From Sulfurimicrobium sp031426915 (GTDB taxonomy: Bacteria > Pseudomonadota > Gammaproteobacteria > Burkholderiales > Sulfuricellaceae), in contig JASJPB010000032.1 in assembly GCA_031426915.1 (NCBI GenBank), positions 99,418 to 163,417 of the forward strand: 64,000 nt of DNA, in the 5' to 3' direction. A program made the translations under genes and the position numbers. The notes beneath the pieces are model-generated. The model was not told the origin of the DNA. It ran no database searches and worked only from the letters and a program-made list of their open reading frames with translations. Of the stretch, positions 42,900 through 49,750 are shown piece after piece. Positions within the stretch are counted from its first letter, which is position 1; the number at the start of each line of letters is the position of its first letter.

Positions 42900-44324
42900 G
42901 TGAGCCAGTCGGAAGTCAAGTTGCCCGGTCAGGTTAAACCGGGAGAAGGTAATGAGCTGTATGCAGCTCGCAAAAAGATTTATGCACGCTCTGTATCGGG
43001 TGTCTTTGCCAATTTACGAATTCTGGGCGTGGCTTTTACCCAGTTCGTGTTCTATGTTTTTCCCTGGCTGATCTGGAACGATCGACCGATGATGCTGTTT
43101 GATCTGGTACATCGGAAGTTCTACGTCTTCGGCTATATATTCTTTCCCCAGGATTTCATCTATCTAACCGGTGTACTGGTTATTTCCGCATTGGCCCTGT
43201 TCCTGTTTACTGCTGTGGCGGGCCGCATCTGGTGTGGCTACGCGTGTCCGCAAACGGTTTACACCGAGATCTTCATGTGGATAGAGCGCGCCATCGAGGG
43301 CGACCGTCCGCAGCAGATGAAACTCGACAAGGCGCCGTGGAGTCCCCGGAAAATCGGCCTCAAGGCGGCCAAGCAAGTTGCATGGGTGGCCGTAGCATTG
43401 TGGACGGGCTTTACCTTCGTCGGCTTCTTTACCCCGATCAGGGAGCTTGCGCATGAATTCGTGACATTCTCCATGGGGCCGTGGGAGACATTCTGGGTGT
43501 TCTTCTATGCCTTTGCCACTTACGGCTTTGCGGGATACATGCGCGAGCAGGTGTGTTTGTACATGTGTCCCTACGCACGCTTCCAGAGCGTGATGTTCGA
43601 TCCCGACACGCTGATCATCACCTACGACGATCAGCGTGGCGAGCCGCGCGGCCAGCGTCGCAAAAATTCGGATTATCGCGCCGAGGGGAAGGGCGATTGT
43701 GTCGATTGCGGCATTTGCGTTCAGGTTTGTCCAACCGGTATCGACATTCGCAAAGGATTGCAGTACGAATGCATCGGTTGCTCCGCCTGTATCGACGGGT
43801 GCAATGTCGTGATGGATAAAATGGGTTATCCGCGCGGCCTGATCCGTTACTCGACGGAAAACGTGATGCAGGGCAAGTTTCCCGAACGCACCATGATGGC
43901 CCACGTATTCCGCCCCCGCGTGTTGCTTTACACCGCCATTCTTTCTGCTATCACGATTGCACTGGGTGTGGCGCTGTACCTGCGCACACCGCTCAAGGCC
44001 AACATCATCCGTGACCGTGCCAACATGGTCCGGGAAACGGACGAGGGTTTGCTGGAAAACGTCTATCGGATGCAGATCATCAACATGGACGAGAAGCCGC
44101 ATCGCTATACGCTGACGGCTTCAGGTATCGAGAATCTTGCGGTCACGACCAGCGATCCGCTACCGCTAGAAGTCGGTCCGGCGTCGACCCGGGTGGTGTC
44201 AGTCGGCCTGATAGCCGATCCAAAGGATCTGAAGCCAGGTTCTACCAAGGTGTATATCAAGGTTCAGGATGTTGAAAATCCGGGCGACAGTACCAACGAG
44301 AAAACCAGCTTCCTTGTGAGGTAA
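42900..44324 (+). CDS. ccoG: cbb3 oxidase assembly ferredoxin-like protein CcoG (FixG/RdxA)
   Basis: The 474-residue membrane protein has about five helices, a CGYACPQTVYTEIFMW segment and two 4Fe-4S cluster motifs in the soluble part (CVDCGICVQVCPTGIDIRKG and CIGCSACIDGCN), then a C-terminal Ig-like periplasmic domain. CcoG reduces copper during cbb3 assembly. I placed the start at the GTG at 42900, six bases after GGAG; another GTG lies two codons upstream. Confidence 0.93.
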   Translation: MSQSEVKLPGQVKPGEGNELYAARKKIYARSVSGVFANLRILGVAFTQFVFYVFPWLIWNDRPMMLFDLVHRKFYVFGYIFFPQDFIYLTGVLVISALALFLFTAVAGRIWCGYACPQTVYTEIFMWIERAIEGDRPQQMKLDKAPWSPRKIGLKAAKQVAWVAVALWTGFTFVGFFTPIRELAHEFVTFSMGPWETFWVFFYAFATYGFAGYMREQVCLYMCPYARFQSVMFDPDTLIITYDDQRGEPRGQRRKNSDYRAEGKGDCVDCGICVQVCPTGIDIRKGLQYECIGCSACIDGCNVVMDKMGYPRGLIRYSTENVMQGKFPERTMMAHVFRPRVLLYTAILSAITIALGVALYLRTPLKANIIRDRANMVRETDEGLLENVYRMQIINMDEKPHRYTLTASGIENLAVTTSDPLPLEVGPASTRVVSVGLIADPKDLKPGSTKVYIKVQDVENPGDSTNEKTSFLVR

Positions 44325-44327
44325 GAC

Positions 44328-44840
44328 ATGAACGCCATGATAGAAAAAAGCAAACCCTGGTACCGCGAGCCCTGGCCGTGGATTCTGATGGCTGCGCCGG
44401 CGATGGCCGTGGTGGCAGGCGGATTCATGATATGGCTTGCTATCAGCACTGAAGACGGACTGGTGGAAGATGATTATTACAAGAAGGGCCTTACCATCAA
44501 CCAGACCATTGAGCGTGACCAAGCGGCACAGTCGCTTCATATCAAGGCCCAGCTGATGGTCGGCGATGATCCCACCCATTTGCGCTTGATGCTTCAGGGT
44601 GGTGATCTTGGCGCCTTGCCCCAGCAGTTGCGGCTCAAGGTTCTTCACCCCACCCGTTCCGGCCTGGATCAGGAGGTGATATTGACCCGGCGTGGCGAAG
44701 GCTATTATGAAGGGGGAAGTAAGGCATTGGGCGCGGCCAAGTGGCGCCTGATTCTGGAAGATATCGACAAACACTGGCGGCTGACCGGCATCTGGCACGT
44801 ACCCAAGGACAGCTCAGTAGCGCTGTCCTCGCGGGGATAA
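44328..44840 (+). CDS. ccoH: FixH-family protein (CcoH)
   Basis: The 170-residue protein has one N-terminal membrane helix (WILMAAPAMAVVAGGFMIWL) and the FixH signature VEDDYYKKGLTINQTIERD, then a beta-rich periplasmic domain. CcoH/FixH is needed for stable assembly of cbb3 oxidase. It starts three bases after ccoG. Confidence 0.92.
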   Translation: MNAMIEKSKPWYREPWPWILMAAPAMAVVAGGFMIWLAISTEDGLVEDDYYKKGLTINQTIERDQAAQSLHIKAQLMVGDDPTHLRLMLQGGDLGALPQQLRLKVLHPTRSGLDQEVILTRRGEGYYEGGSKALGAAKWRLILEDIDKHWRLTGIWHVPKDSSVALSSRG

Positions 44841-44874
44841 TTTGTTTTACTAACGGCAAAGAGGAGAGCTAAAA

Positions 44875-45012
44875 ATGGGATTTATGGAGACGCTGTTTAC
44901 AACTGATATCGGCCTGTTCAGCATGTTCACGATCGGCTTTGTGATCGTGATCGCGCTGTTCTTCATCATTTGGATCAACAAGAAAATCAACGAGCCCGCT
45001 AAAAACGATTGA
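44875..45012 (+). CDS. Small single-helix membrane protein, DUF3149
   Basis: The 45-residue reading frame starts MGFMETLFTTDIGLFSMF and has one long hydrophobic helix (TIGFVIVIALFFIIWI) followed by a charged tail (NKKINEPAKND). GAGGAG stands eight bases before the ATG. The sequence fits the DUF3149 family of short membrane proteins found next to cbb3 clusters in Betaproteobacteria. It may stabilise the oxidase or its assembly factors (inference). It converges with fnr, with four bases between. Confidence 0.8.
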   Translation: MGFMETLFTTDIGLFSMFTIGFVIVIALFFIIWINKKINEPAKND

Positions 45013-45016
45013 GTCC

Positions 45017-45793
45017 TTACGTTTGGGAGCCGGGCGCGTCGCTGGTGGTGTGCTCGGCAATCTGTTTCAGTCTTGCCAGATCGTTCAGAACCAGATGTTT
45101 GTTCTGCACACTGATGAGGCCCTCTTCCTGAAATTTTGACAGCGTACGGCTGATGGTTTCCAGCTTGAGTCCGAGATAATTGCCAATATCGCCACGCGTC
45201 ATGCGAAGCTGGAATTGGGTCTGGGAGTAGCCGCGCGCACCCAGACGATGGGACAGGTTCAACAGGAAGGCGGCGAGGCGCTCGTCCGCGCTCATGCTGG
45301 AGAGCAGCATCACGAGTGACTGGTTGCGGAATATCTCGCGACTCATGATTTTGTGGAAGTGGTGTTGCAAGGAGGGGATTTTCCGTCCGAGCATTTCCAA
45401 CTCGGTGAAAGGAATCTCGCACAGTTCGCTGTCTTCCAGCGCAATCGCGTTGCAGCTGTGCTTGTCCTCGCAGATTGCATCCATGCCGAGCAACTCGCCG
45501 GTCATATGAAATCCGGACACGTGCTCCTGGCCTCTGGCGCTGGTGATAAAGGTCTTGAAAAAGCCGGTGCGCATGGCATAGACCGCGCGGAACGGGTCGC
45601 CGGCGCGGTATAGGTATTCGTTGCGCTTGACCCGTTTACGGCGATTGATGATGCGATCCACCTGCAGGAACTCGTCTCCATTGAGGCCTTTCGGGAGACA
45701 CCACAAGTCGCGCAGATCGCAGGCGGCACAGCCGCTCTTGGGATAACGGGCATCAACAATCTCGGCAAACAGTTGATGGACTTTCTGTTGCAT
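45017..45793 (-). CDS. fnr: FNR-type oxygen-sensing transcription factor
   Basis: The 258-residue Crp/Fnr protein has cluster cysteines Cys22, Cys25 and Cys32 in GCAACDLRDLWCLP and Cys125 in ELCEIPF, corresponding to E. coli Cys20/23/29/122. The recognition helix LETISRTLSKFQ keeps the E-x-x-S-R pattern that reads TTGAT. Between the second and third cysteine there are six residues, not the five of E. coli. It probably activates the adjacent cbb3 operons when oxygen is low. It converges with the small membrane protein gene and lies two bases before queG. Confidence 0.92.
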   Translation of the reverse strand: MQQKVHQLFAEIVDARYPKSGCAACDLRDLWCLPKGLNGDEFLQVDRIINRRKRVKRNEYLYRAGDPFRAVYAMRTGFFKTFITSARGQEHVSGFHMTGELLGMDAICEDKHSCNAIALEDSELCEIPFTELEMLGRKIPSLQHHFHKIMSREIFRNQSLVMLLSSMSADERLAAFLLNLSHRLGARGYSQTQFQLRMTRGDIGNYLGLKLETISRTLSKFQEEGLISVQNKHLVLNDLARLKQIAEHTTSDAPGSQT

Positions 45794-45795
45794 AT

Positions 45796-46887
45796 TTAGC
45801 TATCGCGCCGGTTTTCTGAATTGCGCAGATCATCGCATGATTGTTCGTGCTGCGCCAGCGCCCATGCAACATGTTGTCGCACCAAGGGGGAAAAATGGTT
45901 TTCGCGTCTCCGCAATGCTGCAAGCACGCCTTCCGATGTAGGGGCATTGCCCAGCGCCACGGCAATGTTGCGTAGCCAGCGTTCATGGCCGATGCGGTGG
46001 ATGGCGTTTCCCGCGGTTCTGTTGTGAAATTCTTCCTCACTCCACGCAAACAGGTCGGTCAGATTTGCAGTATCCAGCCCGTGACGTACCGTGAAATCCC
46101 TTTCAGCGCTGGGCTGAGCAAAATGGTTCCAGGGACATGACAACTGGCAATCGTCACAGCCGTATATGCGATTGCCTATCAACGGACGCAGTTCGATGGG
46201 TATGCTGCCCTTAAGTTCAATGGTCAGATAGGAGATGCAGCGCCGGGCATCCACCCGGTAGGGGGCGACAATGGCCCCGGTGGGGCAGTCATCGATGCAG
46301 CGCCGGCAGGTACCGCAATGGTCGGCTTGCGGAGGGTCGGGTGGCAAAGCAAGATCGGTGTAGATTTCTCCCAGGAAAAACCACGACCCGCTGTCGCGCG
46401 ACAGCAGCATGCTGTGTTTTCCGCGCCATCCCAGGCCGGCCTGTGCAGCCAGTGCAACTTCCATCACGGGGGCGCTGTCCGTGAAAACACGGTAGCCGAA
46501 AGGCCCGATGGCATCCTGGATTTTATCGGCGAGTTTCTGTAGTCGCGTGCGCAGGGTTTTATGATAGTCTCGGCCCAGGGCATAACGTGAGATGAAGGCT
46601 ATTTCGCCACTAGCGAGAATTTCCCGGCTATCTCTCGCCTGTGGTGGAAAATAATTCATGCGTACGCTGATGACGCTTAACGTGCCAGGCACCAGTAGTT
46701 CGGGGCGGCTGCGTTTCTGGCCATGACTTGCCATATAATCCATTTCGCCATGAAACCCTTGCTCCAGCCATTGCAGCAAGTGCGTCTCGGCAAGAGAGAG
46801 GTCAGGAGTGCCTATGGCAACAGCCTGGAAGCCTGACTCCGCGCCCCAGTCCTTGATTTTCCCTGCAAGCCAGTCGTGATCAATCAT
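45796..46887 (-). CDS. queG: Epoxyqueuosine reductase QueG
   Basis: The 363-residue cobalamin-dependent iron-sulfur enzyme has the two 4Fe-4S motifs CGTCRRCIDDCPTGAI and GCDDCQLSCPWN and the SAPVMEVALAAQAGLGW segment. It reduces epoxyqueuosine to queuosine in tRNA wobble positions. A C-terminal HEAT-like repeat part (ENHFSPLVRQHVAWAL) is present. I chose the ATG at 46887; a GTG four codons upstream is possible. It is divergent from tsaE. Confidence 0.94.
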   Translation of the reverse strand: MIDHDWLAGKIKDWGAESGFQAVAIGTPDLSLAETHLLQWLEQGFHGEMDYMASHGQKRSRPELLVPGTLSVISVRMNYFPPQARDSREILASGEIAFISRYALGRDYHKTLRTRLQKLADKIQDAIGPFGYRVFTDSAPVMEVALAAQAGLGWRGKHSMLLSRDSGSWFFLGEIYTDLALPPDPPQADHCGTCRRCIDDCPTGAIVAPYRVDARRCISYLTIELKGSIPIELRPLIGNRIYGCDDCQLSCPWNHFAQPSAERDFTVRHGLDTANLTDLFAWSEEEFHNRTAGNAIHRIGHERWLRNIAVALGNAPTSEGVLAALRRRENHFSPLVRQHVAWALAQHEQSCDDLRNSENRRDS

Positions 46888-46913
46888 TAAACCGTGCACA
46901 AGACCCTAAAAAT

Positions 46914-47384
46914 ATGAAAATAACGCTATTCCTCGCGGATGAGAATGAAACCAGCCAGCTTGGCGCAAGATTGGCCACAGTGCTGCATCCAGGGCTTGTT
47001 TTCTACTTGAGCGGCGACCTTGGCGCAGGGAAAACCGCGCTTGTGCGCGCAATTTTACGCGGCTTGGGCTATCAAGGAAAAGTGAAAAGTCCGACCTATA
47101 CTTTAGTTGAACTTTACGTTGTTTCTAGTTTACACTTATACCACTTTGATTTATATAGATTCGCCGATCCGGAGGAGTGGGAAGATTCCGGGTTTCGCGA
47201 ATACTTCAATCCAGCCACGGTGTGCTTTGTAGAATGGCCGGAAAAAGCAGCAGGGCTCTTGCCTTGTGCGGATGTGGTGATCCGGCTCGGCTTCCGCAAT
47301 GGTGGGCGAGAGATCGAGCTGGATGCAGCAACGGAGGCAGGCAGGCAATGTTTAATGCGGTTTCAGGGCACGGATGGAACTTGA
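46914..47384 (+). CDS. tsaE: tRNA threonylcarbamoyladenosine biosynthesis ATPase TsaE
   Basis: The 156-residue P-loop protein has Walker A SGDLGAGKTALVR, the SPTYTLVELY segment and FVEWPEKA. It energises TsaD-TsaB in making t6A37 in tRNA. It lies just upstream of an N-acetylmuramoyl-L-alanine amidase gene, its usual neighbour, with a 37-base overlap. The t6A precursor enzyme at 54.1-54.8 kb in this window is broken. Confidence 0.94.
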   Translation: MKITLFLADENETSQLGARLATVLHPGLVFYLSGDLGAGKTALVRAILRGLGYQGKVKSPTYTLVELYVVSSLHLYHFDLYRFADPEEWEDSGFREYFNPATVCFVEWPEKAAGLLPCADVVIRLGFRNGGREIELDAATEAGRQCLMRFQGTDGT

Positions 47385-48772
47385 GCACATTGGTGAACTC
47401 AACACGCCGCAACCTGTTTGCGCTGGTGGGGTTTGGCTCGCTATGGGCGGTATTTCTGCTGACCTTGTTTGCCGTGAATGTCTCCTATGCGGCAAACACC
47501 GTGACTGCGGCACGCGTATGGCCGGCGGCGGATTACACGCGCATCACTCTGGAAACCGCTAATGCTATCAAGTTCACCCATTCCACGGTCAAGAATCCCG
47601 AACGCCTGGTGCTTGATCTTGAAGGCGTGGAGCCGAATGACATCCTGACCAATTTGTCCGCCAAGGTGGGCGATGCCGATCCCTACATCAAACAGGTGCG
47701 GGTAGGACGTTTCAAACCGGGAGTGGTGCGTGTGGTGCTGGATCTCAAGACCGAAGTCAGGCCTTCAGTGTTCATCCTGCCGCCTGTTGGTGAGTATGGT
47801 AATCGCCTGGTGGTTGATATTTACCCGGCACAGGCGGTGGACCCGATGATGGCGCTGCTGGATTCTCCCAGGCAGCCTGCCGCGGGAGCGGCCGGGAACG
47901 AGCCCATTGTTCAAGAGAGTTTGCCAGCCCTTGCTCCAGATGCCGTAGCCAAGTCCGACCCCGTCGAGACCGGAGCGGCAGTTGCTGAAACCAGGAAAGC
48001 GGCACCCGAAAAGCCGCTCAAGAACGAGAAACGAAAACCCGAATTGCAGGTCACCCGTATGGTCACCATCGCCATCGACGCCGGTCATGGCGGGGAGGAT
48101 CCCGGTGCAAGGGGCGCGCGCGGCACGCACGAAAAAGAAGTGACGCTGGCGATAGCCCGGCGCCTGAAAGCGGTCGTCGACGAGGAACCCAACATGCGGG
48201 GCATGCTGATTCGTGACGGCGACTACTTCATCCCGCTTCACGGTCGGGTCGCCAAGGCGCGCAAAGTGAATGCCGATCTGTTCGTTTCCATCCATGCCGA
48301 TGCTTTTATCCGCCCCGACGCCCGGGGCTCGTCGGTATTTGCGCTATCGGAGCGGGGCGCCACCTCCGCCGCCGCGCGCTGGTTGGCGAAGAAGGAAAAC
48401 GAGGCGGACCTGATCGGTGGCGTCAACCTGGATGTAAAAGATCCCTACCTTGCGCGCACCCTGCTGGATCTGTCCCAGACAGCAACCATCAACGACAGCC
48501 TGAAACTGGGCAAGGCCGTGCTGAACGAGCTGGGCGGCATCAATTCACTGCACAAGGGGGCGGTCGAGCAAGCTGGCTTCGCCGTGCTCAAATCCCCCGA
48601 TATTCCTTCCATCCTGGTAGAGACTGCATTCATCTCCAACCCCGATGAGGAAAAACGCCTGAACGACGATGCCTACCAGGACAAGATGGCGCGCGCGATC
48701 TTCTCCGGTATCAAGCGCTATTTCGCCAAAAGCCCGCCTTTAGCCAAATCCAGGCTGGTTTTGGCAGAGTAA
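47348..48772 (+). CDS. amiC: N-acetylmuramoyl-L-alanine amidase (AmiC type)
   Basis: The 474-residue protein has an N-terminal hydrophobic signal (FALVGFGSLWAVFLLTLFAV), an AMIN domain (about residues 48-150) that targets the septum and a C-terminal Amidase_3 domain with zinc ligands in AIDAGHGGEDPG, the Glu of THEKEVTLAIA, and His in SIHADAF, with Glu in VETAFISNP. It splits daughter cells by cutting peptidoglycan stems. The start overlaps tsaE; GGAGG lies about twelve bases upstream. Confidence 0.92.
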   Translation: MFNAVSGHGWNLSTLVNSTRRNLFALVGFGSLWAVFLLTLFAVNVSYAANTVTAARVWPAADYTRITLETANAIKFTHSTVKNPERLVLDLEGVEPNDILTNLSAKVGDADPYIKQVRVGRFKPGVVRVVLDLKTEVRPSVFILPPVGEYGNRLVVDIYPAQAVDPMMALLDSPRQPAAGAAGNEPIVQESLPALAPDAVAKSDPVETGAAVAETRKAAPEKPLKNEKRKPELQVTRMVTIAIDAGHGGEDPGARGARGTHEKEVTLAIARRLKAVVDEEPNMRGMLIRDGDYFIPLHGRVAKARKVNADLFVSIHADAFIRPDARGSSVFALSERGATSAAARWLAKKENEADLIGGVNLDVKDPYLARTLLDLSQTATINDSLKLGKAVLNELGGINSLHKGAVEQAGFAVLKSPDIPSILVETAFISNPDEEKRLNDDAYQDKMARAIFSGIKRYFAKSPPLAKSRLVLAE

Positions 48773-48862
48773 TAGAATTCCTGCGTCTTGCCTGCGATGC
48801 CGTGGATCGAGAGCATGGTCTCACCGCCTCGTCGAACAGTAGCGCGCCGCCAACTTGAGCGC

Positions 48863-48955
48863 CTATTCCAGTGCCAGCACACAGACGGCGATGAGCCCGG
48901 CTAGCCCCCAGTCATACAGGCTCAAACCCACGGTGTTGAATCCCTTCTGGTTGAA
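48863..48955 (-). other. Possible gene remnant overlapping the cbbY 3' end
   Basis: In the 139-base gap after amiC, a minus-strand frame (other than that of cbbY) reads LSLYDWGLAGLIAVCVLALE before a stop at 48863-48865. It looks like the end of a membrane protein without a beginning. The rest of this gap holds nothing I recognise. Confidence 0.3.
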
Positions 48956-49718
48956 TATGTTTTGGGTGCAGCCACGTCGCCAGCAAAGCCGCGTCCACGT
49001 ATTGCCGCCTGTTCAGTTTGCCCTTCAGCACAGCCGCGACAGGCTTCTCCGGTTCCCCCAGGTCGGACAGCACGGCGACCGCGCCGGTGAAGTCTTCATG
49101 CGCGGTATAGCCGTTGATTGTGATCAGCGTGCAGAGGCCGGCGCCGATGGCGGCCTTGAGCCCGTTCGCCGAGTCCTCGATGGCCAGGCACGACGCGGGC
49201 GGTAGAGCGAGGCGCTCCAGCACCCAGCGGTAGATGTCCGGGGCAGGCTTTTTGGCAGCCACTACATCGCCGGCACCGATCACTTCGAACCAGCCGATAC
49301 TCTCGGCGCCCAGGCTGGTTTCCAGCAGCGCCGTCACCGCTTGTGGGGCGGAGGTGGTGGCTATGGCTAGGCGCACGCCGCCCTGCCGCAGTTCCCGCAG
49401 CAGACGCGCCACGCCGGGGCGGAGCGGAATGCCGGGCTGTTGTAGCAGGGCGGTGAAATGGCGCGTCTTCGCAGCATGCAGGCGGGCTACCCAGGCATCG
49501 AAATCCTGCCGGGACAACAGTTCAGGATGGTGTCGCTCGACATAGGCGCGGATACGCTCCTTGCCGCCGCCGATACCGAGCAATTCGCCGTAAAGCGCTT
49601 CGTTCCAGTTCCACACCAAGCCAAAATCGCGGAACGCCGCGTTGAAAGCGACACGGTGGCCATCCCGTTCTGTGTCGGCGAGGGTTCCGTCCACGTCGAA
49701 AATGACGGCTTCAAGCAT
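48912..49718 (-). CDS. cbbY: CbbY-type HAD phosphatase
   Basis: The 268-residue HAD hydrolase has motif I with Asp8 and Asp10 in IFDVDGTLADTE, motif II in ATTSA and motifs III-IV in KKPAPDIY and AIEDSANGLKAA. CbbY proteins remove phosphate from xylulose-1,5-bisphosphate, an inhibitor of RuBisCO. The closeness to ppc, aldolase and the cbb operon supports this over other HAD functions. It follows ppc after 32 bases. Confidence 0.86.
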   Translation of the reverse strand: MLEAVIFDVDGTLADTERDGHRVAFNAAFRDFGLVWNWNEALYGELLGIGGGKERIRAYVERHHPELLSRQDFDAWVARLHAAKTRHFTALLQQPGIPLRPGVARLLRELRQGGVRLAIATTSAPQAVTALLETSLGAESIGWFEVIGAGDVVAAKKPAPDIYRWVLERLALPPASCLAIEDSANGLKAAIGAGLCTLITINGYTAHEDFTGAVAVLSDLGEPEKPVAAVLKGKLNRRQYVDAALLATWLHPKHIQPEGIQHRGFEPV

Positions 49719-49750
49719 GGGGTGATGCTCCTTCGCGAGTCAGGCTCCCA

